A stretch of DNA of 64,000 nucleotides from Hyaloperonospora brassicae (lineage: Eukaryota; Oomycota; Peronosporomycetes; Peronosporales; Peronosporaceae): positions 116,635 to 180,634 of the forward strand of contig CANTFL010000188.1 in the NCBI GenBank assembly GCA_947650285.1, given 5' to 3'. The notes under the pieces are model-generated. The model worked only from the letters and a program-made list of their open reading frames with translations, ran no database searches and had not been told where the DNA came from. Position 1 is the stretch's first letter. Every line of letters starts with the position of its first letter. A program made the translations under genes and the position numbers. Of the stretch, positions 47,522-59,551 are shown one piece after another.

Positions 47522-48901
47522 TCAGTGCTTGTTGTACCACCTGCTGTCCTCCATCGCTTCCAGCACCTCTTTTATAAATCCTTTCCATTTTTTGTCTTTC
47601 CCAATCTGTTTGAGCACGTTTGTCACGCCCAGTTTAGTTCTGCTTCCTTTCAGCAATAGCCCAACGACGGAATGGATGCTAAATTCATTGTTTCTGGTAG
47701 CTCGGAAGATCCGCACATACCCCAGAAACCACTTGAACGCGATTGCAGCCGCAATAATATCGGAGCCGAAACCAATTTCCTTCACCGCTGCAATGGGCAT
47801 CATCTTATAGACTTCGAAAGGGCTTATGTTCGACTTCAGCCATATCGTTACTATCTTCGGAATAGTCCGTGGGTATGTCGAGACCAGCGCTTCCATCAAG
47901 CTAGTACTGTATACCTTGAAGTAGACGATGCCTCGTATCCCGTGGAGAAACGCCATAGTCTCGTCTTCTCCTCTGTTTTTCACCAGCACCATCACGACAT
48001 CTTTATCACTGTAGACCCCGTATCTTGCTCGGAATTCACCAACATAATGCATCCATATTGACAGGTTCTCAATGATGGTTAAATGAATCGTTTTGTCGTT
48101 AAGTGTAAACGGAGCGATAGCTGCAATAGGCAAGAGTGGGAAGACTTCGTCAGGTTTCAATCCGGAGTCCAGCCATAAATGGATAATCGTGTCCAACGTA
48201 TCCGGGTACTTCGTGGCAAGCTCTCGCTGCAAATTGTCAGTGAAACTGATCATGGCGGGGTGGCCCCGAAAATGATGGAGAAGTCGCGCAAAGTTGCCTT
48301 TGTTCGCATCAGTCGCCAGATTATCAATGATGTCCTTGTCGCCATAGTGATTCCCTCGACGTCGGTATACCATGACGCACGCAAACCAAACCAAAAGCCG
48401 TTCACCGTCTTGCTCCTTATCCAGACTAGCTGAGAGACCCAGGTTCTTAATAATGTCTTGTGGGTGTAGCTGACGACTCAAGGTACTGTCCGCAGCGAGC
48501 ACGTATTTGCTTAGATTTTCCAGACGTGGGAAGAGCTGACGACCCGAAGTACTGTCCGTAGTGTGCACGTACTTGCTTAGATCTTTCAGACGTGAGAGTA
48601 GCTGAAGACTCCAGTTCTCGTTCGCAGCGTGCACGTATCTGCTTAGATGTTGCAGACGTGGCTGTAGACTTGTTAATGGAGGACGGACCCTCTCTTCGTC
48701 GTTTCGATCAAAATCGTCATCCAGAAAGTTGTCTGGTCGTACAAGGACCGGCTTGAAGGGCGCCGGCATCTCTAGACGAGGCGAATAACTGGGCAAGCCG
48801 AGCGCAGTATCGTTGGTGTATTGGTCGCTCGTGCTTTTTGATATCACCTCTCTCCCTAATAAGGCTACGAAAGTTACGAACACGTGGCCGAGCTGACACA
48901 T
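47522..48901 (-). CDS. Secreted effector candidate with EER motif and WY/LWY repeats
   Basis: 459 residues from ATG 48901; the frame is open 14 codons further but has only a TTG there. The N-terminus MCQLGHVFVTFVALLG is signal-peptide-like. Around residues 42-45 there is SPRLEMP, a possibly degenerate RXLR, and at 69-71 NDEER, the dEER motif. Residues ~81-151 form three imperfect 22-24-residue repeats (PRLQHLSRYVHAAN, RLKDLSKYVHTTD, RLENLSKYVLAAD). Then follow two or three helical LWY-type units, each with W/F, Y and a LxLWLDSGLKPDEVFPLLPIAAI-like end (also IVTIWLKSNISPFEVYKMMPIAAV). In Phytophthora and downy mildews such proteins act inside plant cells, in suppressing immunity; the specific target is unknown. 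The adjacent DNA is retrotransposon. The family call is firm; presence of a functional RXLR is doubtful. Confidence 0.8.
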   Translation of the reverse strand: MCQLGHVFVTFVALLGREVISKSTSDQYTNDTALGLPSYSPRLEMPAPFKPVLVRPDNFLDDDFDRNDEERVRPPLTSLQPRLQHLSRYVHAANENWSLQLLSRLKDLSKYVHTTDSTSGRQLFPRLENLSKYVLAADSTLSRQLHPQDIIKNLGLSASLDKEQDGERLLVWFACVMVYRRRGNHYGDKDIIDNLATDANKGNFARLLHHFRGHPAMISFTDNLQRELATKYPDTLDTIIHLWLDSGLKPDEVFPLLPIAAIAPFTLNDKTIHLTIIENLSIWMHYVGEFRARYGVYSDKDVVMVLVKNRGEDETMAFLHGIRGIVYFKVYSTSLMEALVSTYPRTIPKIVTIWLKSNISPFEVYKMMPIAAVKEIGFGSDIIAAAIAFKWFLGYVRIFRATRNNEFSIHSVVGLLLKGSRTKLGVTNVLKQIGKDKKWKGFIKEVLEAMEDSRWYNKH

Positions 48902-51635
48902 GACTGCGCTTGATTGCTGCTTGGCAAGTTGCGGACTGAACAAAGCGAAGCGTGATTCCCCGTGGCCGCAACGTGTGGACTATCCAGGGTTCAGTCTGTG
49001 CCCATCCCTTGCGGTTCGGTCACGATACTTTCTGCGAGGTCAGGGATGGAGTCTGCAGAGTTGTGAGGATAAAACCAAGCCTAGCCAGCCATGTGCGCGC
49101 TGTTTTTTGCGCACGATCACCTGCATGCCACGTGCGGGTGTATGTTTTTCGAGAGTGGATCAGGGCACGCGCAGCGACAAATTAATCGCTGTTTCCTGAT
49201 GGTGTCGGATAAAAGGGTGGCTGACCCGACCCTGTCCGCACATAGCCATGCGTTTGCCTCAGTGAGAACTGAGCGGGATGAGTCAAGTACTGGCGTCAGT
49301 TGGCGGCAGATAGAGCCTTTGCATCTCCGTCGTAGTCGGACCACGAGGCCAGATTATATCTAGCGTGGATGCTGAGAGACGCCTCTTGTCTGCGGACTAG
49401 AGGCGTAAGAGTTTGTTTGATTACACGGCACCAACAACAGAGCGCAGAACGCCCATGAGCACCGAACGTGCCGTTTCTGTACAGAGGGGGCAGCAGTTGG
49501 TATTGTCAAATCGAGTGGAGCAACAGCATGTCGGATTCGCTGCACCGTCCTCAGGTTCGTACAACACGTCTTCTTTACTTGGAGCACTTAGTGTCAATGG
49601 GCAAGCACCCGCAACCGCAAGCTGAAGATAGTTGGTCTGCTCTTTCATAGGAAAAACGAGTGCGTCATAGAGGTCGACTGTCCTATGTAAAGACAGCTAC
49701 AGATCATTAAACGACGCGCTAACGCCAGGCGTCTCACAGAAGTCGGCGATACTTTGCATGTTTTGCTGTATGTGCACCTTGCAAGTGCCAAGTGACGCAT
49801 CAACCCGACGAATACCGAAAACAGAGATGGCTGGGAGGCGATATAGAGGAAGATACACTTGTGGCAAACGCATTGATCGTACCTCTGGAACATCGGCCGC
49901 TGGTGCATATCCCACGTACACCGAGAAAGCATTGCATTATGGTCGTTGGACAGGTCTGTCGATCTACGCCGGGCGAGACCAACCGAAAGTACGTTGTTCC
50001 TACAAACTCGATGTCATGCCAGCGTTTGGATTGGTGTTCTTTACGCAGCCTTCTACACCCAGGGAAATCGGTATTCAAACGCGAGCTTTCGACCGTGGGC
50101 GTGACGAGAGCCTCCTTTTTGTTGATCCAATGTGAATGTAATGTGTCGATGAACGCGTCTGGTTAGCATCGTCCTGACGACGATTGCACGTTCAGCGTAT
50201 GCACGATTCTTTGACCGGTTGTTCCAGTGATCGCACACGATGGATCGATCGATCGGACAATGCAAATTGCGTGCGCACTGTCAGACGACAGATGACGACA
50301 GTCTAGAAGTGATGCAGCTGCACTAGACCACAGCTGGAAACTGTGAGTTCCCTTCTATTGGCCTTTCATGTCTTGTGAGCCCAAGGCAAGAGTGGAGGCA
50401 AAAATGCTCTTTCTCCATCACTTCATCTTTTTTGGAGACGGCTCCAACGCAAAGACGTTCACTCAAGTGACCTCGAAATGAAGCTGTACCACAAGCTCTC
50501 ATGCGGTTGAGTCGAATATGTTGGCACGCGAAAGAGGCGACAAGTACCTGGCAAAGCTGCTATGGAACAACAGTCTTTTTCCTTGCGGCCAAACTTTTGC
50601 TTGGATGCTCTTCAGTCCGGATAAATGTTTCGCTTTCAACCAAGTGACACACAGAAATACCAAAGAGTTCGCGCTGCTAGCACGTAGTTCCTCGCCGCAT
50701 GATCTCAACAAAACTTGACCATTGCTTGCTTCGTCTAGCGGAAGGGTGGTGCAATCGCTATCCACTGGCCGCTCCATGAGAGTTGACGAACGAAATTGGT
50801 CTGTACCAGCTACTTGATGGTCGTAGTGGATCGGCAGTGCACTGGTATGATCGGTCAGGCCACGGTTCTCCGTATATATCATCTTCTTGGCTCGGTAGAA
50901 GAAGTCGATAATCAAGCTCCAAGCCAAATACACATCTGCCTTTGTTCCCGTCAGTCAACCATGGCAGGCAGTGAGGCGCCCATAACCAGCCTCACGTCAA
51001 GGACCCGCAGAATGACAGCATCATTGATAGCTGCGGATAACAAAACATAGCGTGACCATGCACATGCGGCGCAGAGATTGTGTTTGATGGTAATCAGTGA
51101 GACGAGAGTTGTCTCGGCAAGCGAGTAATGCACGGATGCATCCTCCATTCAGAGTTTCAAGTTGCTTCTTATACTTGGCGCCGTCCATCCACATATACAT
51201 CATCACATCCCGACACAACGTTCGCACGAGACAAGTGATACCATCCGCCTCAAATCTTCACCCGACCTGGACAAATCACACGGCCGAACGACATTCGGGT
51301 AAACGTGGACGATAGGACTGACTGCATGCGATCAAACACTCGCTGAACGGAGTGTCTTGCTGAATGTGCTGCACTTAAACAAAGCTTCCACGGAAAAGCG
51401 AAGTAAGTAAGCTGTACAGCACAGCCCGGATCCGGTTGATAGTTGCTCGTAGACATCCCAGCCATTGACACCCGTTCCAAGCAAGAACACGGCCTTGATT
51501 AGCTGTCGCAACACCAGTGTCACACATCTTGATCTTCGCTTTTCTTCAGTGACCATGCAGCTGACCAGAAGATGCACTAGTCACAACGATATGACAAACG
51601 GATGTTTCGACGAGCAAGTTGTACATTCAGTGGAA
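48902..51635. other. Intergenic, with weak minus-strand coding-like segments at 49.4-51.6 kb
   Basis: 48902-49400 holds the effector promoter region. Minus-strand open segments 49421-49648, 49800-50078, 50499-50933, 50951-51148, 51021-51227 and 51332-51577 read like protein in places (VGTTYFRLVSPGVDRQTCP, AVFLLGTGVNGWDVYEQL, NDAVILRVLDVRLVMG). They do not join into a coherent gene and I recognise no family. They may be exons of a decayed gene just downstream of the LRR kinase. Confidence 0.25.
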
Positions 51636-54600
51636 CTATGAAGCACGTATCTCGTCGAGAAGACACTGGAACAGGTTCACGAGCTTGTTGGCGGTCGGCC
51701 TCTTCCTTGGATCGCTTTGTAGACAGTCCACAACAGCTGCAGCCACTTTGTCAGTCGTGGCACTTGATGAGGTAAGCGATGTCGTCAGCAAATCAACAGG
51801 ATACATCGGTGCACTCGCTGAAGTACTACCACAGTTGCTGTTGCCTAGTTCCGCATCGGTACTGTCCGTTTTCGCACGGACACGTAACTTGTTGACAAAG
51901 CGATGCACTGCAGCGTGGTGTTTTTCGTACTTCTGCATTGTACCGAACGTTCCAGGTAAAGCCAAATCTTCTTCACCAGCAATCTCGCTTCCTGCTTCAC
52001 TGGTGGTATCGACAGCAAGCCGCAATTTATTCGTTCGACTTCGGGCCTCGCGCTCATCGTTTGGTCCGACGTTCCGAAAAGTAACGTACTTGCCAAACCA
52101 CAACTCCAACAGCAAAATTCCAACGCTGTATACATCGACGTGAACGTGTCGTGAGTGGTGATGCTGCATCTCCGGTGCCACGAGCGGCAATGATGAGCCA
52201 ACCTGTTTTAGGTACTCCCTTTTCGTTGGCCGAAGAAAGCAAACGCCTTCCAAGTTCACCCCGTCCTCGGCGTCCTTCTCATCCGAATCGGATTCCTGAC
52301 TTGCCTGACCTTCAACGAGAAGGACACGCGTCGCGTAATGTTTGTCATCTCGGCTGTGGTGACGAGTGCCATCAATTTTGCATCGATACGTTTCCGTCAC
52401 CATGATATTTCGACTCCGCAGGTCGCTATGAGAAATAGACATACTGTGCATGTACGCGAGCGCCTTGCAAACATCCAAAATCATCTGTAAGCGTACTGTG
52501 AGCAGTGACTTCGACACTTCTATCACCATACCGTGGGATAATGCGGACTCCTCATTCTTCCTCCATATACTCTCCAATTGTGAGGATGCTGACATGCGGG
52601 TTGGCGACGAGGTGTACCGGTGAAGGTGGCTTAGTCCGTCCACCTCGAGTATAGCTGCCAGGTCACCCCCTTTTACGTATTCGGAAATTACACACAGATA
52701 CTCGGGATTCGACCACATGGTGCCGAGACAAGTAACAATATTTGGATGATGTAACGAGCTCACCAGCTCCACATCTTTGATAGTGTCGGCGAGTCCTTTG
52801 ACCTCAAAGCGGAGTGTCATCATGCGCTTCACAACCACTTGCGTACCGCAGTAGTCTCCTAAGAAGACCTCGCCGTGATAACTGCGGCTAAGAATCCGGT
52901 GCATGTGGAATGTCTCCCACTCAACATCATTCCACTCGCTTCTTGCCTCTCGCTTGTCCAGAGAAAGCGCGCACCAACGTTTTTCTTTCCGGATCTGGAA
53001 GTAATCTCGAAGAGTGCTCAACACAAGGTCCTTCGTTTCGTCCGGGAGATCGTAAATGCGTATTGGCGATTTGCCGTGTTCGGACGCTTCCTCATCGACA
53101 TCATCGTCATGTAGCGATCCAGTCGGGCTTATGGAATCAGCTAGCTGATACATCATGAGTCCCATACGCCAGGCGTTCAGCGCCTCTTGCTCCGTGATGT
53201 TCATTTTGCGCTTGCGCTTTGAGCTTCTCATGATCAGATATAGCAAAAGCTTGCTGCCAAAAATCACCGCGGGCATTGCAATTCCTATCGACAGCGTCAG
53301 CCAGCACGAAATATTACACTCAAACTCTATGCACGTCGTGCGGTCAGACGCCAGGTCTGACGAGTACGGGCAGTACAGGCACTGTGTTGCACCATCTTCA
53401 TCGGAGTAAGCACGAGACGATACTTGACCGCAATTCATACAAGTTCCTGTGACATTGTCATGAAACGTCCCTGCAACGCACTGGATACAGCCAAACAGGT
53501 TCGCACGATTGGCGGATTCCATATTTGAAGAAGATAACAGATTGAGCTCCTCAAAGACACTGCCGTTTGGACAATCAGCTCGCATCTGAACGTCGGAGGA
53601 CCAACCGATACCAGGATTGTCGGATAGAGTGCTAAAGATAAGAGGTGGCCAAACACATAGTGAGTTTCAGATAAAAAATCCAGCGACAGCCAATATGGCG
53701 TTAACAAATACGCCTTCTAGATTCTTACACGTTCGTGCGCAACTTTTTCACCAAGGCTATGAAATTAGTGCTGGGAATGGATGTGATGAGGTTCGAGTCG
53801 AAGTTCCTGTAAAAGCAAAACTCGTCATCGAAAACTGTCGAGCCGCACGCTTAAGCTACTACGTACGTACATTGACTCGATACTCTCCATGATCGGGTCA
53901 AACACGGCAGCGCTGAAGTTGACGACACGGTTGTTACTCAGGTCCCTGCGACGGTTTGTCCACCACCGTTTGCAACACATATCAGCTATGTAGTTTAGCA
54001 AAGCAACCTACGCAATCGAACGTACAACGTCACGAGTCCGGTATATGGAGTGAGCGCATCATTTGTCGAGATCGACCATAGGTAGTTACGGCTCAGATTT
54101 CTACAATCACACAAACCGGCACCGTTAACTCTGCGGAGCGCCAAAGGCCAAGAAAAGTCATTACGTACAAATGTATTAGACGTGACGCCTCGAAGTTATC
54201 AGGGAAGTCGGGCATGAAGTCCATCATGTTGTTTTGCAGCTCTAGGCGCTCAAGATTCGTCGGAAACGACGACAGTGTGAGCCGATGGATGTTATTCGTG
54301 TCCAGCATGAGGTTCTTGAGCCCATCTACGTCTTCAAATGCATCTTCATCAATGACCGAGATGACGTTGTCGCTCAAGTTCCTGTGGGGTGTAACAACAA
54401 TTTGTCAAAAACCTACTCATGGCTTTATCTCACATCGAAAATTCACGCCTCTGCCTGTTCATCTGACAATGTTCTCAGGGCCGACATCCCCGCAAATGCT
54501 CTGGATTTGATCGTGAAAATGCTGTTCGACGCAAGTCCAAGTTCGTTGATCTTCGAGGCGCCAGCCATGGACTCCTCGTCAATTTCGATCAATGCATTGT

Positions 54601-55797
54601 AGTCAAAAGAGCTGTGTCCACAGCTAAGTCAAGAACAATTCGCACAGCTTGTTTCCACGATACTCACTTACATGTAGCCTTTCGCAACAGCCCTTCGAAT
54701 ACCAGTCGGCACGTCCAAAATGTTATTATGCGAAAAGTCTAGTGCTTTCCACGAGGACGACGCCATAAGCAAACCAGTCGGGACCGAAGTCAGCTTGTTG
54801 TAGCTTGCGTCCAGCGTATGCAACGCCGTTAAACCGACAAACGCATCGCCGCGGACAGCCGATACATTGTTCTGGCGTAAAGAACTAGAAGGCTCACGTC
54901 GTAACGTCTCGTTAGTCTCTTCTTGACGTGGAGCAGTCAACTTTTACAACTCACATGGATTCAAGATTCGGCAAGTTCACAAAAGCTCGCGATTCAACGA
55001 CACGGACGGCACTTTGATCGAACACGACGGTAGTAAGCAGCGGACAATCACTAGCAAAGCCTGTGGGTATCGTTGTGATCTGCGTATTCGTGCACCTGCA
55101 CATTGTACGGCGCAAAAAACGCACCCATGACATGAGCAAAGTGATACAAGTCGTCCACACCTTGGCAGCCAGCAGAATCCAGCTGTAGAACACGTACGTG
55201 ACTTTTTGGAGACGCGGCATGTTGGCAAACGACTGTGGAAGCAGTTCCGCCAACGGATTATTTGAAATGTCGCTGCAAGTTCGTTGCCGGTTCCATTATA
55301 ATAGGACACACACATTATGACACAAAACACACGAGCGCGCAGCACTATGAGCTTCACTTGATCAATTGACACGTAACACACAGCAGCGAAAAAAACAGCA
55401 TTTAAACAATAAAAACAGTACTAAAAAGAGAAAAAAGCACCGACATGGACACGACATTGTGTGCTGCACGAAAGAGCGAGCCAGGAACACCCGTCAGCGT
55501 GTTGTTGTGTAGATACAAATCCGTCTCTCGACCGAGAGCAGCGGCCGACACTGTCGCGACGACGGTGTCGGCGCTGTAGAAGCGAAACACGAGCTCTTTG
55601 CTCCATGGGTCGACAATAGACTCGATGTTTGTAAGCTGCCGCCCCGCGAGGTTCAAACTGCACCACGAGCAAGAAACAGTGAGGTGACTCAGAATAAGGT
55701 ACGGAGACGAATGAATGAATGGTGAGTCCATCACGTACCACGCGATTGTACTCGCAGCGACAGCGAGCGATAAAAGCTGCAGCGCGAGCCACTTCAT
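51636..55797 (-). CDS. LRR receptor-like kinase, 11 exons, probably catalytically atypical
   Basis: Exons (minus): 55739-55797, 55451-55657, 55198-55272, 54955-55095, 54672-54884, 54468-54611, 54169-54381, 54026-54100, 53871-53945, 53729-53806, 51636-53631. They sum to 3276 nt, 1091 residues. All ten introns (60-178 bp) are GT-AG and phase 2. A signal peptide (MKWLALQLLSLAVAAS) is followed by about ten leucine-rich repeats (LNLSDN, LDLSNN, LRQNNVSAVRGDAF). Then come a Cys-rich region (CIQCVAGTF, CMNCGQV, CLYCPY), a transmembrane helix at ~537-562 and a TKL-type kinase domain: K695 in VVVKRM, HSDLRSRNIM at ~828 (Ser for Arg of HRD), KIDGT at ~845 where DFG is expected, and APEM. The catalytic Asp is kept, but the degenerate HRD and DFG suggest a pseudokinase or weak kinase. 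It is head-to-head with PEX7. Confidence 0.9.
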
Positions 55798-56002
55798 TGA
55801 CGAGCAAAGACGGATGGAGTTTTTTTCGGAACGAAGTAGCGTGAAAATGTTTCGAACAATGTGAAAGAAATACGGCCCATTCGTTCGGTACTAAAAAAAC
55901 AACCGGTTAGAAACGCTCATTTTGATCAGTTTGTGTTCATGCCTTCTGTCACTAATTATTCACTGTTTCTCACGCAGACGACTCGACGCTGCATTCGCCA
56001 TC
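55798..56002. promoter_or_regulatory. Short divergent promoter between LRR kinase and PEX7
   Basis: Only 205 bp separates the two start codons, so both genes must share or overlap their promoters. On the PEX7 side TCACTAATTATTCACTGTTTCTCACG is pyrimidine-rich and initiator-like. No TATA box is visible. Confidence 0.5.
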
Positions 56003-57306
56003 ATGTTTCATCAGCCACGACAGATGGAAACAGAATTCCACGGCTACTCGGTATGTGGTCAATCGATCAATGTAGAAATGGAACGCACCAGTCAATGAAA
56101 TAATGGCTGCGTCCAACAAGCGGCTGGAAGCATTTGGTTTTATAAAAAACAACTGCTCTAACATTGTGTGTGTGTTCGTGTCGTCTTTGTTTTTTTGCAT
56201 GGACTGCGTGGACCGAGTAGGTGGAATTCAGTCCCTTTGTGGACAACTTGATAGCCATTGGCACTGCGCAGTACTTTGGAATCGTCGGCAATGGGCGTCA
56301 ACTTGTAGCTGAACTGCTGCCGACGGGAAGGCTCTGTCCGGTGAGAAGTGCGTACGCTGTGGCCATGTGACTGCGAAAAAAACACTTTGTCGCAGGCAGG
56401 TGAGATACTCACGAGTGTGCTCTAGATACGGGCGTTCGACACACCGCAGGGTGTGTACGACTGCGCGTGGAGTGAGAACCACGGACAGCAACTCGTGAGC
56501 TCCTGTGCTGACGGGTCGGTAAAGCTCTGGCACTTGCAAACGCGCGATCCGTTTCCGATCCAGAACTACCACGAGCACAAGCAAGAGGTGTGTGGCGTGA
56601 ATTGGAACGTGCTTGCAAAAGACTCGTTCGCGTCGGCATCGTGGGACGGCAGCGTCAAGGTCTGGAGACCGGACGTACCGCATTCAGTGCGCACCCTTGC
56701 CGAGCACACTCGTGCCGTATACAATGCAGTGTGGAACACGCAGGATAACTCGCTCGTCGCTTCGTGTTCGGGGGATGGTGCCGTGAAGATCTGGGACCTC
56801 AACTGTGAACGGTCCGTCACGACGGTCACTGGACCACAGAGCACTGAGGTGCTCGCTCTTGACTGGAACAAGTACAACCAGTTTGAACTCGTGGCTGGAT
56901 CGGCCAATGGCTCCATTGTCGTCTATGTGCGTGAGATGCAGGGGGTCAGTTTCTATCGGATCCATTCACACGTTGGGTTGTGGCTTGTGTGCTGTTGCAG
57001 GACATTCGACACTCAGCTCGTGAAGTGCGTGTGCTCACAGGACATAACTACGCGGTAAAGAAGATCAAGTGCTCGCCATATGATCGAGACGTGATTGCGT
57101 CAGTGTCGTACGACATGTCTGTTGGAATCTGGAATACGAGGTCTCCGTACCCGAGACTCCAGAACGCGCAGCACCACAGCGAATTCGTGTGCGGGTTTGA
57201 CTTTAGCCTCTTTGTTGACGGCCTCGTGGCTTCCTGTTCGTGGGACCGACAGGTGTTTGTATGGAACTACTTTGGTGGACCACCACGGCGCCTCCTACTG
57301 CCTTGA
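56003..57306 (+). CDS. PEX7: Peroxisomal targeting signal 2 receptor (Pex7), WD40
   Basis: Exons 56003-56050, 56221-56340, 56426-56926 and 57001-57306 give 324 residues, the normal Pex7 length. All introns are GT-AG in phase 0 (170, 85 and 74 bp). The N-terminus FHGYSVEFSPFVDN, ATAQ-like GTAQYFGIVGNGRQ, then DCAWSENH, VKLW, VCGVNWNVLAKDSFASASWDGSVKVW, AVYNAVWNTQDNSLVASCSGDGAVKIWD and the C-terminal ASCSWDRQVFVWNYF are WD40 blades in Pex7 order. Pex7 binds PTS2 nonapeptides in the cytosol and carries matrix proteins to the peroxisome with a Pex5/Pex20-type co-receptor. No lesion is seen. The start was chosen because exon 1 joins exactly into HGYSVEFSP. Confidence 0.95.
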
Positions 57307-58619
57307 TTCATAAACGCAACAACTACAGGCGTAATCATGACGCATTGTCAATTGTCGTCATTAGTTGAAGAGCTTCCGTACAGATGGTAACGATGAGAAG
57401 GTGAGGTAAGCTGGGATTCTTTGAACGATCGATCAATGATTACTACGGCTTGCACATGCCGCCGTGCAAGATGACTGGCAATTACACGTTTGACTTGCAA
57501 ACGTCACCGACTCCGTACGGCTTGTAGACTAGCGCATTGTCAAAAAAGACGGAGGGTGCTTTGATTCGAACAGGTAGGTGCCAAATCGGTGCCAAGGACT
57601 TGCTTCGTCGCAGCTTGTCAGCCATGTCAACCTTCACCAGTCATATGGTGGCACGTCAGTCCTGTCCTGTTCATCAGTTGGTGTCTACCCGTCCAGTTGT
57701 ATGCATCAGTCTTGCGAGTCTTTTCACATAAAACGATAGGCGACGCAAAGGATGTGCGGCGGAATACTGACTGTACTACGGCGTCGCGTTCACCAGCGCA
57801 AACTTGAGTACAAAAAGACTGGTCTGTTGAACTGCCGTCCTTCTGTCGACCACAGCATTCGCGAAAGCGTGGCGACCGACCAGTACGTCCTTTTTCGTAG
57901 CTTCGTTCGAAAAGATGATATATTCTTGTTCGGTTCTTTCACAAGAAGAAGAAAAAGAATCGAACGCAGTCACAACTTTCTAATGAAGCGCCTGATCTGA
58001 TAAAAAAAACTCGAAGACGATTGATTCGGTAAAAATTACTTGAGCATCATCGACAACAGACATTGTCAGGTAAATGTCACTAGCAAGTAAAAATACCGCG
58101 TTCGCCAGAATGTGCAATAGCATCATCGTAAAGCTTGCTTATGACCCTGTACGCTCACGTACTTGAGTAATTTCGAGATGATGGCCATATTGCGAATTGC
58201 ATTCAACCGCTCGGATAAAAAGTCAAGAAACTACTGATAGTGTTCTAAGTAAAATAGCTATACAAGCTCAGTGATTGGTATTGTATTGACTCACTCGTTT
58301 CAACTCGAGATTCTGAGCACATTCGAAGTGCACGTTCAATCGCGTGTGGTTCTATACCTCATACAGATGCCCGAGAGCCATTTTCGTCGTTCGCACTTTC
58401 ATCGAAAACTCACCAGTTTTTTTACATACGGTGCGCACCCCCTTTAACCTGTAGCTTTTTTTTCGGCGGCCAAACTGAAAAAAAAGGCCAGTGTTATCCG
58501 TACCAACCCCTTTTGTTATATGTACCACACCCCCATTTCTGGTTAATCAGATGACTCAGATCCAAAAGTCACAGCAGAAACAAACGACGTGACCGCACAA
58601 ATGACCATAAATGACCAAA
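57307..58619. other. Intergenic, no supported gene
   Basis: Short ORFs only. It has A/T runs at 58415-58490 and a C-rich block repeated loosely (CACCCCCTTTAACC, CAACCCCTTTTG, CACACCCCC) at 58430-58540, possibly an edge of the repeat that follows. Confidence 0.3.
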
Positions 58620-59093
58620 CAAAATTAAAAATGGGGAAAATAAAAAAGTGCCCCACGTCCCAGTATACTCAAGTCAATGCAGCACATTATCCAAGCTCAC
58701 TTCAGCTGCATCCTGTGCCCACCACGCTACTCTTGAGGAGTGCCCCTCATGTTGAGAATCATGATGCAGCCACACTTTAATTAACTGAAGCGCATCACAT
58801 CGATACAAGTTCTGGTTCTAGTTATGATGGTTCTCAACGCAATTTCTATGAGCACGATGCAACCTACTATAACCCCTCACAGTAGGTGCTGGCAATTCAG
58901 AGTGAAAGTTGCTTGAATCCCATCGTTATTATAAACCGTATCACCAGTCTTAAACGCAGCTCGGCAGGAGCAGCACCACACTCGTCTTTTTCCAGCTACA
59001 CACACGTACACTGTCCGTCATTGAGCACCGGCACGCGCGTATTGCGGGCGTTCATGCACGCGACCCCATCCACTGCAACGACTGCATCATATT
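58620..59093. mobile_element. Second, truncated copy of the foldback-like family
   Basis: It shares GGGAAAATAAAAAAGTGCCCCACGTCC, ATACAAGTTCTGGTTCTAG, TATGAGCACGATGCAACCTACT, CCCCTCACAGTAGGTG, GGCAATTCAGAGTG and the CAGCTCGG-AGCAGCACCA…CTCGTCTT block with 29347-29730, in the same order and orientation. It carries about 125 bp extra near 58670-58795. It is cut off at 59093 by an LTR fragment and lacks the right inverted arm. Confidence 0.75.
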
Positions 59094-59150
59094 CTCTGTT
59101 ATCATATTGTCCCACATGATAAGATTATGTAACAGGCTCACCCCGTTACA
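59093..59150 (-). mobile_element. LTR end fragment
   Basis: TATTCTCTGTTATCATATTGTCCCACATGATAAG and the terminus TGTAACAGGCTCACCCCGTTACA match the outer end of the decayed LTR at 31766-31823. Only about 58 bp remain. Confidence 0.6.
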
Positions 59151-59551
59151 CTAGTAGGACCTACGTTGTAGGGGATGTGCATGTAGGTAGTCCTATCTTG
59201 TGTCGGGTGCGTTAAACTTGCAAGTCAGCTTTTGAGACAGATGGTGGAAGGCCTGAGTCGAGAACATGGCCAAACGATCAAACGACGTGACCGCCTTTGT
59301 AGGATATATGTAGGTGTAGTCAGCACATCTACAGCACTGAATGTTCGAGCAACACTCCTCGATTTGGGTACACCGCTTAAGGAAACACAGGCACTTATCT
59401 GGAAACTGCTCGAGATACGTGTATGTATTTCCTAATCTGACCGATATAGTCAGACCAGCTAAGATTAGCACGAGGCGTAGTATTGCGGAGAAAAAAAGTC
59501 AATCCAGTTTGCCGTGCGCATTTACCATGCACATTTGACCAATGTGGCTAT
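59151..59551. other. Intergenic between two LTR pieces
   Basis: No gene is supported; short ORFs only. Confidence 0.3.
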
